A stretch of 64,000 nt of DNA from Marinobacter alexandrii. Lineage in GTDB: Bacteria > Pseudomonadota > Gammaproteobacteria > Pseudomonadales > Oleiphilaceae. A model generated the notes under the pieces. It was not told the origin of the DNA and did no database searches. It saw only the letters and a list, made by a program, of their open reading frames with translations. Position numbers and translations under genes: made by a program. Numbering within the stretch: position 1 is the stretch's first letter; each line of letters begins with the position of its first letter. Positions 18,452 through 26,914 of this stretch are shown in pieces. Location of the stretch: NCBI RefSeq assembly GCF_005871205.1, contig NZ_SWKM01000013.1, positions 124,001 through 188,000 on the forward strand, read 5' to 3'.

Positions 18452-20041
18452 TTACATTTCGCCTCGGGCGATCAGCAATTTGCGTTCATGGGTCAGGCCT
18501 TTCAGAAGACCCCACGTCATGACCAGTAGAATGGCGGTAAACGGCAGACCCGCGCTAATCGCAGTTGCCTGAATCGCGCCCAGGGCATCCTCACCGCCGC
18601 CGAAGATCAGCGCTGCGGCAATCGCACCCTCCATCACTACCCAGAATACACGCTGAGCAGTCGGCGCATCGGTCTTACCACCAGCGGTGATGCTGTCGAT
18701 AACCAACGAACCGGAGTCCGAAGAGGTTACGAAGAACACCAGCACCAGAATGATACCGACGAAGGAGATAATGCCAGTCAGCGGCAGGTTTTCGAACATC
18801 TGGAACATAGCCAGCGGAACGTCAGTCAAGCCATTCGCTGCCAGCGCACCGATACCGCTCTGGATCTGCTCCAGCGCAGTACCGCCAAAGGCACTCATCC
18901 ACACCACGGTAATCACTGTGGGGATAATCAGAACTGCGGTCACAAACTCACGCACGGTACGGCCGCGGGAAACGCGGGCGATGAACATACCAACGAACGG
19001 TGACCAGGAGATCCACCATGCCCAATAGAACACAGTCCAACCCTGGAACCAGGCTTCGTCTTCACGACCAAACGGATTACTGAACTGAAGGATGTTGCCA
19101 ACGTAGCTGGACGAGGTCACCCAGAGGGTTTCCATCACAGTCATGGTGGGACCGGCGAAGATAATGAAGAACAGCAGGATGCCGGCCAGGCTCATGTTGA
19201 TGTTACTGAGCACTTTTACGCCGCCATCGAGGCCGCGCAGTACGGAAATCAACGCAACTGCCGTAACACCCACGATAATCGCCATCTGCACGTTGATTCC
19301 GGCAGACACGTCGAACAGATAGCTCAGGCCAGCCGCGGCCTGCTGGGCACCAAAGCCGAGGGAGGTTGCCAGGCCGAAAATGGTAGCCACCACCGCCAGG
19401 ATATCGATGATGTGGCCAGGCCAGCCCCAAACCTTGTCACGCAGCAGCGGGAAAAAGGCTGAGCGGATGGTCAGCGGCATGTTTTTGTTGAAGGAGAAGA
19501 ATGCCAAAGACAACGCTACGATGGCATAGACGGCCCACGGATGAAGACCCCAGTGGTACATCGTGGCGCCCATGGCCAGGTTAGCCGCTTCCGGCGTGTT
19601 CGGCTCGACGTTAAACGGCGTCTCGTACCAGCCAGTGAAGTAGGCTGTCGGCTCGGCAACCGCCCAGAACATCAGGCCAATACCCATGCCGGCTGCAAAC
19701 AGCATGGCAAACCAGGACAGGGTCGAGAACTCAGGCTTGGCGTCCATACCGCCCAGGCGAATCTTGCCCACCGGCATAAAGATCAACGCCAGGCACACCA
19801 CCACAAAGATGTTGGCACTGAGCAAAAAGAACCAGTCAAACGTGGCAATGATGTCCCATTTTGCGCCGTCCAGAAGCGACTTCGCCTCGGCCGGGAAAAT
19901 CAGGGTACCTACCACGAAAAGCACCACCAGTATTGCCGTAATCGGGAATACCGGCGCGTGAAGATCCAGGCCAAAAGGATTTATATTATCCTGGCCTGCG
20001 ACGTAATCCGTCTGATATTCGTCTTTAACTACCTCGCCCAC
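18452..20041 (-). CDS. BCCT family transporter (betaine/choline/carnitine type)
   Basis: A 529-residue inner-membrane carrier with about 12 hydrophobic segments. The BCCT signature is visible as WTVFYWAWWISWSPFVGMF followed by IARVSRGRTVREF (about residues 338-370). An earlier conserved stretch is GMGIGLMFWAVAEPTAYF. The family imports quaternary ammonium solutes with Na+ or H+ for osmoprotection or catabolism. The substrate is not determinable here. The C-terminal cytoplasmic tail is short, unlike the long osmosensing tail of BetP. The upstream region contains a 20-bp palindrome and a terminator-like hairpin that may control it. Confidence 0.92.
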   Translation of the reverse strand: MGEVVKDEYQTDYVAGQDNINPFGLDLHAPVFPITAILVVLFVVGTLIFPAEAKSLLDGAKWDIIATFDWFFLLSANIFVVVCLALIFMPVGKIRLGGMDAKPEFSTLSWFAMLFAAGMGIGLMFWAVAEPTAYFTGWYETPFNVEPNTPEAANLAMGATMYHWGLHPWAVYAIVALSLAFFSFNKNMPLTIRSAFFPLLRDKVWGWPGHIIDILAVVATIFGLATSLGFGAQQAAAGLSYLFDVSAGINVQMAIIVGVTAVALISVLRGLDGGVKVLSNINMSLAGILLFFIIFAGPTMTVMETLWVTSSSYVGNILQFSNPFGREDEAWFQGWTVFYWAWWISWSPFVGMFIARVSRGRTVREFVTAVLIIPTVITVVWMSAFGGTALEQIQSGIGALAANGLTDVPLAMFQMFENLPLTGIISFVGIILVLVFFVTSSDSGSLVIDSITAGGKTDAPTAQRVFWVVMEGAIAAALIFGGGEDALGAIQATAISAGLPFTAILLVMTWGLLKGLTHERKLLIARGEM

Positions 20042-20112
20042 GTTTGGCGCCTCCTGAAGTGGAAAGTCTTTTTTGGGAATCGGTATTCAAACGTTACAAG
20101 CGCGTCATGGTA

Positions 20113-20132
20113 ATGTTTTGAACTCAAAACAT
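20113..20132. promoter_or_regulatory. Candidate operator: 9-2-9 perfect inverted repeat upstream of BCCT gene
   Basis: ATGTTTTGA and TCAAAACAT form a perfect 9-bp inverted repeat separated by AC. It is 71 bp upstream of the BCCT start and in the divergent region with the FMN glutamate-synthase-like gene. The size and symmetry fit a dimeric regulator (for example TetR/BetI type), which is inference. Confidence 0.5.
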
Positions 20133-20133
20133 C

Positions 20134-20156
20134 AAAAATGCAGCGAATTGCTGCAT
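20134..20156 (-). promoter_or_regulatory. Terminator-like hairpin in the BCCT upstream region
   Basis: ATGCAGC/GCTGCAT (20138-20144, 20150-20156) forms a 7-bp stem with a 5-nt loop. On the minus strand it is followed by TTTTT, so it could act as an attenuator for the BCCT transcript if that starts further right. It could equally be the end of an unseen short transcript. Confidence 0.4.
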
Positions 20157-20291
20157 CCTCCTTCATCATAGACCAAGAATGCGCCGTGATTAGCTATCTA
20201 ACTAGCGATCGGCTACAGAATTCATAGCGTATCGAAATAATCTGGCACTGCACCGAGTCCATGCGACTGAATGGATCCAACTGAGGTAATC

Positions 20292-21935
20292 ATGGAGAAA
20301 ACAACCACATTTCCGGTACGTTACACCGTCTACGCGCTAAGCATCACCGGCTTTTTCGTTTCTCTGGCGCTGGCGTTCGTGCGTGACGCCAGCTACCTCT
20401 TTCCGATCGTATTCGGAGCGTTGACTGCGCTCGGCACCTACGACCTCCGACAGAAGAAACACACCATCAGTCGCAACTACCCCATTCTCGCCAATGTCCG
20501 TTATCTGCTGGAATCCATCGGTCCGGAGATCCGGCAGTACTTCATCCAGTCCGACACCGAAGAACGGCCGTTTTCCAGGGAGCAGCGCACCATTGTCTAT
20601 CAGCGTGCCAAAAACGTCCTGGACAAGCGCCCGTTCGGATCGCAGCTGAGTATGTACGACGAAGGCTACGAATGGATGAACCATTCACTCAATCCTTCCC
20701 GAATCAATGGCAGCGACTTCCGGATCCTGATTGGCAAACACTGTGCAAAACCTTACAGCGCGAGCGTGTTCAATATCTCTGCCATGAGTTTCGGGTCGCT
20801 TTCCGCGAACGCAATCCTGAGCTTGAACACCGGCGCCAGGATGGGTGGTTTCTACCATGATACCGGCGAGGGTTCGATCTCCCGCTATCACCGGCAACCC
20901 GGCGGCGATCTGGTTTGGGAAATCGGATCGGGCTATTTCGGCTGCCGTAACAAAGATGGCTCGTTCAATCCGGACATGTTTCGGGAGAATGCGACGCTTG
21001 ATCAGGTCAAAATGATAGAGGTCAAACTATCTCAGGGCGCCAAACCCGGGCACGGCGGTATTCTTCCGGGTGCCAAGGTAACGCCAGAGATCGCCGAAGC
21101 CCGCGGTGTCGAGGTGGGCGAGGACTGTGTGTCGCCAGCCAGCCACTCCGCCTTTTCCACCCCTATAGAGCTGCTCGAATTCATTGATCAGCTGCGCGAG
21201 CTGTCGGGTGGCAAGCCGGTGGGGTTTAAATTAGCGATCGGTCACCCCTGGGAGTGGTTCGCCATCGTCAAGGCAATGCTGGAGACCAACCGCAAACCCG
21301 ACTTTATTGTCGTCGATGGCGGTGAAGGCGGCACCGGTGCCGCGCCTCTGGAATTCATTAACCGGCTGGGCATGCCTATGACCGAAGCCCTGCTGCTGGT
21401 TCACAACACACTGGTAGGCACCCATCTGCGGGAGGACATTGCCATTGGCGCCGCTGGCAAAATCACCTCAGCCTTTAACATCGCCCGCACCCTGGCGCTG
21501 GGCGCTGACTGGTGCAACTCAGCCCGCGGCTACATGTTTTCCCTCGGCTGCATCCAAGCGCTGAACTGCCACACCGGCCGCTGCCCCAGTGGCGTGGCCA
21601 CCCAGGATCCCCGGCGAGGTAACAAGCTTGATGTCGAACTCAAGAGCAAGCGGGTCTTCAACTTTCACAAAACCACCCTTGATGCGCTTCAGAACCTGCT
21701 TGAATCCTCTGGCCTGCTCCACCCTTCGGAGCTCGGCCCCGAGCATATCGTTCGCCGGGTCTCCACAACCGAAGTGCACTCCTATCTGGATCTGTTCAGG
21801 TTTCTGGAACCCGGTGCGCTGCTTGAGACCGAGACAGGGCTTAAGGTCTTCGATAAATACTGGGCGAAAGCCACCTCAGACAGCTTCGATCCGCCGGAAT
21901 TTATCCTGAAACTCAGAGAGACCAAACTCCGGTAA
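20292..21935 (+). CDS. FMN-binding glutamate synthase family protein, membrane-anchored
   Basis: A protein of 547 residues. Two N-terminal membrane helices (YALSITGFFVSLALAFV and YLFPIVFGALTALG) precede a glutamate synthase FMN domain. Conserved parts are SAMSFGSLSANAILSLN, GQGAKPGHGG-like residues, VVDGGEGGTGAAPLEF and a cysteine cluster CHTGRCPSGVATQDP that would bind a 3Fe-4S centre. It lacks the glutaminase domain, so it is not a complete GOGAT and may use ammonia or another amine, or act as another FMN oxidoreductase. ATG 20292 is preferred over 20271 because GAGGT lies 5 nt before it. The gene precedes tRNA-Pro. Confidence 0.88.
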   Translation: MEKTTTFPVRYTVYALSITGFFVSLALAFVRDASYLFPIVFGALTALGTYDLRQKKHTISRNYPILANVRYLLESIGPEIRQYFIQSDTEERPFSREQRTIVYQRAKNVLDKRPFGSQLSMYDEGYEWMNHSLNPSRINGSDFRILIGKHCAKPYSASVFNISAMSFGSLSANAILSLNTGARMGGFYHDTGEGSISRYHRQPGGDLVWEIGSGYFGCRNKDGSFNPDMFRENATLDQVKMIEVKLSQGAKPGHGGILPGAKVTPEIAEARGVEVGEDCVSPASHSAFSTPIELLEFIDQLRELSGGKPVGFKLAIGHPWEWFAIVKAMLETNRKPDFIVVDGGEGGTGAAPLEFINRLGMPMTEALLLVHNTLVGTHLREDIAIGAAGKITSAFNIARTLALGADWCNSARGYMFSLGCIQALNCHTGRCPSGVATQDPRRGNKLDVELKSKRVFNFHKTTLDALQNLLESSGLLHPSELGPEHIVRRVSTTEVHSYLDLFRFLEPGALLETETGLKVFDKYWAKATSDSFDPPEFILKLRETKLR

Positions 21936-21941
21936 AAAACC

Positions 21942-22002
21942 GGGAGCGAAATGGCCCAAAGCCTGTTTATTTTTTCTGAAGGCTGGTGTAGACTTCGCTC
22001 CC
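21942..22002. repeat. Nested inverted repeat just after the glutamate-synthase-like gene
   Basis: GGGAGCGAA (21942-21950) pairs with TTCGCTCCC (21994-22002), and inside it AGCCT (21960-21964) pairs with AGGCT (21980-21984). The right arm overlaps a weak promoter-like pair, TTTATT and TAGACT 17 nt apart, that would drive tRNA-Pro. Confidence 0.6.
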
Positions 22003-22050
22003 GCTAAGCCACTGAGATAACTCTCAAGTTTCTCAAAGGCACTAGCAATT

Positions 22051-22127
22051 CGGGGCGTAGCGCAGCTTGGTAGCGCACCTGCATGGGGTGCAGGGGGTCG
22101 TAGGTTCAAATCCTACCGTCCCGACCA
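22051..22127 (+). tRNA. tRNA-Pro (anticodon GGG)
   Basis: A 77-nt cloverleaf. The acceptor stem is CGGGGCG/CGTCCCG, with a G-T pair. The D arm has GCGC-AGCTTGGTA-GCGC, the anticodon stem is CCTGC/GCAGG with loop ATGGGGT (anticodon GGG), and the T arm has GTAGG-TTCAAAT-CCTAC. CCA is encoded. In Pseudomonas this tRNA lies next to the ihfA/merR end of the translation operon; here about 6 kb of other genes separate them. Confidence 0.95.
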
Positions 22128-22140
22128 ATTCAGTACATTG

Positions 22141-22172
22141 AAATCAGCCACTTTCGGGTCGCTGATTTTTTT
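22141..22172 (+). terminator. Terminator after tRNA-Pro
   Basis: The stem AAATCAGC/GCTGATTT (22141-22148, 22161-22168) has a 12-nt loop and is followed by further T residues. It is 13 nt after the CCA end. Confidence 0.75.
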
Positions 22173-22308
22173 GTGCCGGATTTTGCCCACGCAACAACAC
22201 AGCCTTCCCCGCCGAATTCCAATAATTTGTCATAAAACCTTCACCGGACTACCTTAAGTTCACGTCCATGCCGACATTCCGTCGGGATAAAGACAAAGGA
22301 TAGTGACG

Positions 22309-23256
22309 ATGAAGAAGTTTCTGACCCTGGCCTGTGCCACCCTTCTTACTCCCGCACTCACCCAAGCAGCTTTCCAGCTCGACAGCCGTTATCAGGACAA
22401 GGACGGCGATCTGATTGCAGACATCCCCAGCGCCGAGTCGGAACTGATTGATCCGTCCACCCTGATCTTTGCTTACACTCCGGTCGAAGATCCTTCAGTG
22501 TACCGAGAAGTCTGGTCCGAATTCCTCGCCCACCTGTCCGACGTCACCGGTAAGCGGGTACAGTTTTTCCCGGTGCAATCCAACGCCGCCCAGATTGAAG
22601 CCATGCGTGCCGGGCGCCTGCACATTGCCGGCTTTAACACTGGCTCCAACCCTTTAGCTGTCGCCTGTGCCGGTTATCGCCCCTTCACCATGATGGCCGC
22701 TGCCGATGGCTCTTTCGGTTATGAAATGGAGATCCTGTCCTATCCAGGTTCCGGTATCGATGCGGTCGAAGACATTCGCGGCAAGGAAATGGCGTTCACC
22801 TCCCAGACCTCAAACTCGGGCTTCAAGGCACCCTCCGCCATTCTGAAAGCTGACTACAACATGGTCGCAGGTGAAGACTTCGAACCGGTGTTCTCAGGTA
22901 AGCATGACAACTCCATCCTCGGTGTCGCCAATCAGGATTACCAGGCAGCGGCCGTCGCAAATTCGGTACTGAACCGGATGCTTCGCCGTGATGTGGTCAG
23001 TGAAGATCAACTGGTCAGCCTCTACAAATCCCAGACCTTCCCCACCACTAGCTACGGCCTCGCCCACAACCTGAAGCCTGAGCTGCAACAGAAGATCCAG
23101 GACGCCTTTTTCTCCTTCGAGTGGGAGGGAACCGCACTGGAGGATGAGTTCTCCAAGTCTGGCGAAGCCCAGTTTGTTCCAATCACCTTCAAGAATCATT
23201 GGGAAGTGATCCGTAAGATCGATTCAGCCAACGGCGTTGAATACAGCTGCAAATAA
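22309..23256 (+). CDS. phnD: Phosphate/phosphite/phosphonate-type ABC transporter, periplasmic binding protein (PhnD family)
   Basis: A 315-residue protein with signal peptide [20 protein letters not shown]. The mature part matches the PhnD family: [32 protein letters not shown] and a ligand-loop segment [16 protein letters not shown], similar to the S-T-S-G phosphonate-binding loop of PhnD. AAGGA lies 8 nt before ATG 22309; the GTG at 22303 is too close to it. The first gene of a five-gene cluster, it is followed by the ATPase, two permeases and a HAD phosphatase. The true ligand (phosphonate, phosphite or a phosphoester) cannot be told from the sequence. Confidence 0.85.
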   Translation: MKKFLTLACATLLTPALTQAAFQLDSRYQDKDGDLIADIPSAESELIDPSTLIFAYTPVEDPSVYREVWSEFLAHLSDVTGKRVQFFPVQSNAAQIEAMRAGRLHIAGFNTGSNPLAVACAGYRPFTMMAAADGSFGYEMEILSYPGSGIDAVEDIRGKEMAFTSQTSNSGFKAPSAILKADYNMVAGEDFEPVFSGKHDNSILGVANQDYQAAAVANSVLNRMLRRDVVSEDQLVSLYKSQTFPTTSYGLAHNLKPELQQKIQDAFFSFEWEGTALEDEFSKSGEAQFVPITFKNHWEVIRKIDSANGVEYSCK

Positions 23257-23273
23257 CCAACTCGGCGAACCTT

Positions 23274-24101
23274 GTGCTAAAACTTGAGAACGTATCTAAA
23301 ACCTATAAGACCGGGGACAAGGCGCTTCAGGGAATCCGTTTCGAAGTCCCCGCCGGACAGGTGGTGGGGCTGATCGGCCCCTCAGGTGCCGGCAAATCGA
23401 GCCTGATTCGTTGCATCAACCGCCTGGTGGAGCCCACAGCGGGCTCCATTCTACTGGGCGATACCGACCTTACCCGCCTTAACGGGCGCAGTCTGCGCCA
23501 GGCCCGACGGCGAATCGGCATGATCTTTCAGGAATACGCCCTCGTGGAACGGCTGACCGTGATGGAGAATGTACTCTCCGGACGACTCGGCTATGTGCCT
23601 GCCTGGCGCTCGTTTCTTCGCCGCTATAGCCCCGAGGACATAGGCCAGGCCTTTGCCCTGCTGGAGAAAGTGGGGCTTGCCGACCATTACAACAAACGCG
23701 CTGACGCTCTCTCAGGCGGCCAGCGTCAGCGGGTAGGCATTGCCCGGGCGCTGGAACAGAATCCGGAACTGCTGTTGGTGGACGAACCCACCGCCTCGCT
23801 TGACCCGAAAACGTCCCGGCAGATCATGCGGCTAATCCGGGGCGCCTGCCAGGAACGCAGTCTGCCGGCCATCATCAATATTCACGATGTGATGCTGGCT
23901 CAGCAATTTTCAGACCGGATCATCGGCTTGCGAAACGGCGAGGTGGTGTTTGACGGCGCCCCCGACGAGTTGACCAACGAGGTCCTGACTCGCATATACG
24001 GCGACGAGGACTGGACCCAGCTGCGCGGCCAGGAGAGTAGCGAAGAGAGCACCGACGGCTCGAGTGACGCACCCTCCGTCGACCTTGCCGAGGGAGTATG
24101 A
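23274..24101 (+). CDS. phnC: PhnC-type ABC transporter ATP-binding protein
   Basis: A 275-residue ABC ATPase with Walker A GPSGAGKS (about residues 36-43), Q-loop [18 protein letters not shown], signature [15 protein letters not shown] and Walker [14 protein letters not shown]. The [16 protein letters not shown] segment is characteristic of PhnC. The start is GTG, 17 nt after phnD. It energises import through the two following permeases, and its stop overlaps the next start by 4 nt (ATGA). Confidence 0.92.
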   Translation: MLKLENVSKTYKTGDKALQGIRFEVPAGQVVGLIGPSGAGKSSLIRCINRLVEPTAGSILLGDTDLTRLNGRSLRQARRRIGMIFQEYALVERLTVMENVLSGRLGYVPAWRSFLRRYSPEDIGQAFALLEKVGLADHYNKRADALSGGQRQRVGIARALEQNPELLLVDEPTASLDPKTSRQIMRLIRGACQERSLPAIINIHDVMLAQQFSDRIIGLRNGEVVFDGAPDELTNEVLTRIYGDEDWTQLRGQESSEESTDGSSDAPSVDLAEGV

Positions 24102-24910
24102 TGGACCATCAGCCCACAGTCCGCTCCACCTGGAAGCGACCGCCCCTGCTGCTGACCAACACCCTCTGGCGACGGCTGATCTATAGCGGCGCCCTTATCT
24201 ACCTGGTACTGGCGGTGCAGACTGTCGAGGTGGATTGGCAACGGGTTTACCTGGGCCTTGAGCGCGGCTGGCGTTTCATTGAGGGGTTTCTAGTACCTGA
24301 CTTCACCACCCGTTGGCGGGACATTCACGAAGGCCTGATCGAGAGCCTGACGATCACCCTCACCTCCACCGTCGCCGGCATCCTGATCTCGGTGCCCATT
24401 GGCATCGGGGCAGCCCGCAATCTGGCGCCGGCCCCGGTTTACCTGGCCTGTCGTGGCATCATTACCCTGTCCCGCTCGTTCCAGGAAATCATCATCGCGA
24501 TTCTGTTGGTGGCGATGTTCGGTTTTGGCCCCTTTGCCGGATTTCTGACCCTGGCTTTTGCCACCATCGGCTTCCTGTCGAAGCTGCTGGCTGAGGAAAT
24601 TGAGAGCTGCGATCGCAGCCAGATCGAAGCCATTCGGGCTACCGGGGCTTCCTGGTGGCAGGTAGTGAACTACTCGGTTCAGCCGCAGGTCATGCCACGG
24701 CTGGTTGGCCTATCGCTGTACCGCCTGGACATCAATTTCCGGGAATCGGCGGTGATTGGCATTGTCGGGGCGGGCGGCATCGGTGCCACCCTCAATACGG
24801 CCATCGATCGCTACGAATACGATTCGGCTGGCGCCATCCTGATTCTCATTATTGCCATCGTCCTTGTGGTGGAATATTCCTCTTCGTACATTCGCAGGTG
24901 GGTCCAGTGA
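24098..24910 (+). CDS. phnE: PhnE-type ABC transporter permease 1
   Basis: A 270-residue inner-membrane permease with about five or six hydrophobic helices. The coupling-helix region [23 protein letters not shown] and the later [20 protein letters not shown] are PhnE-type. It overlaps the ATPase gene by 4 nt and the second permease gene by 4 nt, indicating tight translational coupling. Two permeases suggest a heterodimeric channel. Confidence 0.88.
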   Translation: MMDHQPTVRSTWKRPPLLLTNTLWRRLIYSGALIYLVLAVQTVEVDWQRVYLGLERGWRFIEGFLVPDFTTRWRDIHEGLIESLTITLTSTVAGILISVPIGIGAARNLAPAPVYLACRGIITLSRSFQEIIIAILLVAMFGFGPFAGFLTLAFATIGFLSKLLAEEIESCDRSQIEAIRATGASWWQVVNYSVQPQVMPRLVGLSLYRLDINFRESAVIGIVGAGGIGATLNTAIDRYEYDSAGAILILIIAIVLVVEYSSSYIRRWVQ

Positions 24911-25713
24911 CAACCTCTTCCTCTCCCGTCTGGCAGTACCGGACCCGAAAACAAACCCTGCTCCGATGGCTGGGCTGGTTCTGGCTGGTTGCCCTGACCG
25001 TTTTCTGCTGGCAACTGATGAACGAGAACACCATCTGGGCTTTCGTCAGCGATGCGCCCGCCCAGGCAGCGGACATTGGCAGCCGCATGTTCCCGCCAGC
25101 CTGGAGCTATGTGGGTGAGCTCTGGCAGCCGCTTTGGGACACCATCAACATAGCCACCCTTGGCACCTTGCTGGGTATTATGATCGCAGTGCCTGTTGCC
25201 TTTCTGGCGGCCAGCAACACCACCCCCAGCGTCCGCTTTGTACGGCCGCTGGCGTTGCTGATCATCGTGGCTTCCCGTTCGATCAACGCCCTGATCTGGG
25301 CGTTGCTGCTGGTGGCCATCATTGGTCCCGGCCTGCTGGCCGGTATTATCGCCATTGGCCTTCGCTCCATTGGCTTTGTTGCCAAGTTGCTCTATGAAGC
25401 CATTGAAGAAATCGACGTCACCCAGGTGGAAGCGGTTCGAGCCACCGGCGCCAGCGGAGCCCAGGTCATCGACTACGCCATCGTGCCCCAGATCCTGCCA
25501 GCCTTCTGGGGCATCAGCGTATTCCGGTGGGACATCAACATCCGGGAATCCACCATCCTCGGTCTGGTTGGCGCCGGTGGCCTGGGCATTCAGCTCAATG
25601 CCTCACTGGCCACCCTGGCCTGGAATCAGGTCGCCACCATCTTCCTACTGATCCTTGGCACCGTTGTGGTCTCGGAGTGGGTCTCTGCCCGTGTCCGACA
25701 GGCGGTGCTGTAA
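24907..25713 (+). CDS. phnE: PhnE-type ABC transporter permease 2
   Basis: A 268-residue permease paralogous to the preceding one, sharing EEIDVTQVEAVRATGASGAQ and IRESTILGLVGAGGLGIQLN. The GTG start at 24907 overlaps the preceding stop (GTGA), which fits coupling better than the much earlier in-frame ATG at 24655 inside the other permease. It completes the ABC importer; the HAD hydrolase gene starts 4 nt after its stop. Confidence 0.88.
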   Translation: MTTSSSPVWQYRTRKQTLLRWLGWFWLVALTVFCWQLMNENTIWAFVSDAPAQAADIGSRMFPPAWSYVGELWQPLWDTINIATLGTLLGIMIAVPVAFLAASNTTPSVRFVRPLALLIIVASRSINALIWALLLVAIIGPGLLAGIIAIGLRSIGFVAKLLYEAIEEIDVTQVEAVRATGASGAQVIDYAIVPQILPAFWGISVFRWDINIRESTILGLVGAGGLGIQLNASLATLAWNQVATIFLLILGTVVVSEWVSARVRQAVL

Positions 25714-25717
25714 GCCC

Positions 25718-26668
25718 ATGATCGATCAGCATCCCACCGCCTTCGCCGGCATACAACCCACACCCGCCTGGGCGTTCGAGCAGTACGAGGGCATCCGGGA
25801 ACGGCTCCCGAGTGCATCGGTTCGTGCAGCCCAACCTAGACTTGTTGACTCGCTCGCGCCGCTGGTGAGCGAATTCGACGCCTTTGTCTTTGACGCCTTT
25901 GGGGTGCTCAATACCGGGCCCAGTGTCATACCCGGAGCACTCGAACAACTGGCTCGGCTCCAGGCTCACAACAAGGCGGTACTGGTGTTGTCCAACGCCG
26001 CCACAGCGAGCCACCCGGCACTGGCGGCGAAGTACCAGCGCATGGGTTTTAACCTCGATGAAGAAACGGTGATTTCCAGCCGTTGGCTGCTGGAACAACA
26101 CCTGCAGCACGCGAAACATACCGGTATCTGGGGCGTGATTGCCCCAGAAAAGTCACAGCCGGAGACCTTGCCCATGCCTAACGACTCGGTGCGGACAATC
26201 CGTGCCGATGTTGAAGAGGATACGCTGGACCAGATGGAAGGCTTCATTTTTTTGAGCAGTGAAGGCTGGAACGAAACGCTGCAGGGCAGACTAACCAATA
26301 GCCTCACCCGGCGGCCCAGACCTATAAAGGTTGCCAATCCGGACCTGGTCGCTCCCAGGGGCGATCTGCTAACGCTGGAGCCGGGGTATTTCTCCCATCT
26401 GGCGGCCACCGCAACCGGTGCCAGCCTGGAGTTCTTCGGCAAACCCTTTGCCACGGCTTTTGAGGCCGCGCTGGCCAGGCTCCCGGGCATTGCCCCGGCG
26501 CGAATTCTGATGGTGGGTGACACTTTGCACACCGATATCCTGGGAGGCCAGGCAGCCGGCATGTCGACAATGCTGGTGACCGGTCACGGTGCCTTGCAGG
26601 GAATGGACATTCACAACTGCATCCGCCGTTCGGGCATCTGCCCAGATTTCATGACGCCATCGATCTGA
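25718..26668 (+). CDS. HAD-IIA family hydrolase (NagD-like phosphatase)
   Basis: A 316-residue HAD hydrolase. Motif I reads FDAFVFDAFGVLNTG (about residues 51-65); the DxD second Asp is replaced by Ala-Phe, giving DAFGVL in place of DxDGV, so the catalytic acid is altered. Motif II is VLSNAA near 92, the lysine motif sits near FGKPF, and motif IV is ILMVGDTLHTDILGG. HAD-IIA enzymes dephosphorylate small phosphoesters such as NMPs. Being translated right after the PhnDCEE importer suggests it acts on the imported compound or on a downstream intermediate. Its stop lies inside a 17-bp tandem duplication. Confidence 0.8.
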   Translation: MIDQHPTAFAGIQPTPAWAFEQYEGIRERLPSASVRAAQPRLVDSLAPLVSEFDAFVFDAFGVLNTGPSVIPGALEQLARLQAHNKAVLVLSNAATASHPALAAKYQRMGFNLDEETVISSRWLLEQHLQHAKHTGIWGVIAPEKSQPETLPMPNDSVRTIRADVEEDTLDQMEGFIFLSSEGWNETLQGRLTNSLTRRPRPIKVANPDLVAPRGDLLTLEPGYFSHLAATATGASLEFFGKPFATAFEAALARLPGIAPARILMVGDTLHTDILGGQAAGMSTMLVTGHGALQGMDIHNCIRRSGICPDFMTPSI

Positions 26669-26694
26669 CAGAACTCGCGATCTGACAGAACTCG
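26661..26694. repeat. Exact 17-bp tandem duplication across the HAD stop codon
   Basis: CGATCTGACAGAACTCG occurs twice in direct succession (26661-26677 and 26678-26694). The HAD stop TGA (26666-26668) is in the first copy. It looks like a recombination or slippage scar at the border of the IS66-bearing accessory patch. Confidence 0.9.
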
Positions 26695-26718
26695 ACCTGC
26701 ACCGAGCCCCGGGATAAC

Positions 26719-26823
26719 CGTCAAGAACGCATCTTCGGCCGCGCCGGCCTGGAATTCCTGCGCTCTACTCTAACCGAATGGGTCCGTGCCTGTGGTGTGC
26801 AGTTGCAGCCCCTGGCGGATGAG
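26719..26823 (+). pseudogene. Remnant of an IS66-family transposase (TnpC) gene
   Basis: About 35 codons in one frame read RQERIFGRAG, then RSTLTEWVRACGV and QLQPLADE. This matches the conserved RQE.IF.RAGL...RSTL..WVG...L.PL segment in the middle of IS66 TnpC (matched from memory, not by a search). No start, no further homology on either side, and no terminal inverted repeats were found, so it is a decayed scrap of an insertion sequence. The flanking DNA to the right becomes AT-rich. Confidence 0.7.
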
Positions 26824-26914
26824 AGGTGCTACGATTGTTGGTTGAATCCACGAGTTTGTTTAGCACTCTGTGTGGAAACAGATCGCTAACTATCTGATTC
26901 ATTGTTAGGCATGT

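Noticed and set aside
26669..26914. Intact IS66 element
   Set aside because: Only about 35 codons remain; there are no terminal inverted repeats and no tnpA or tnpB.
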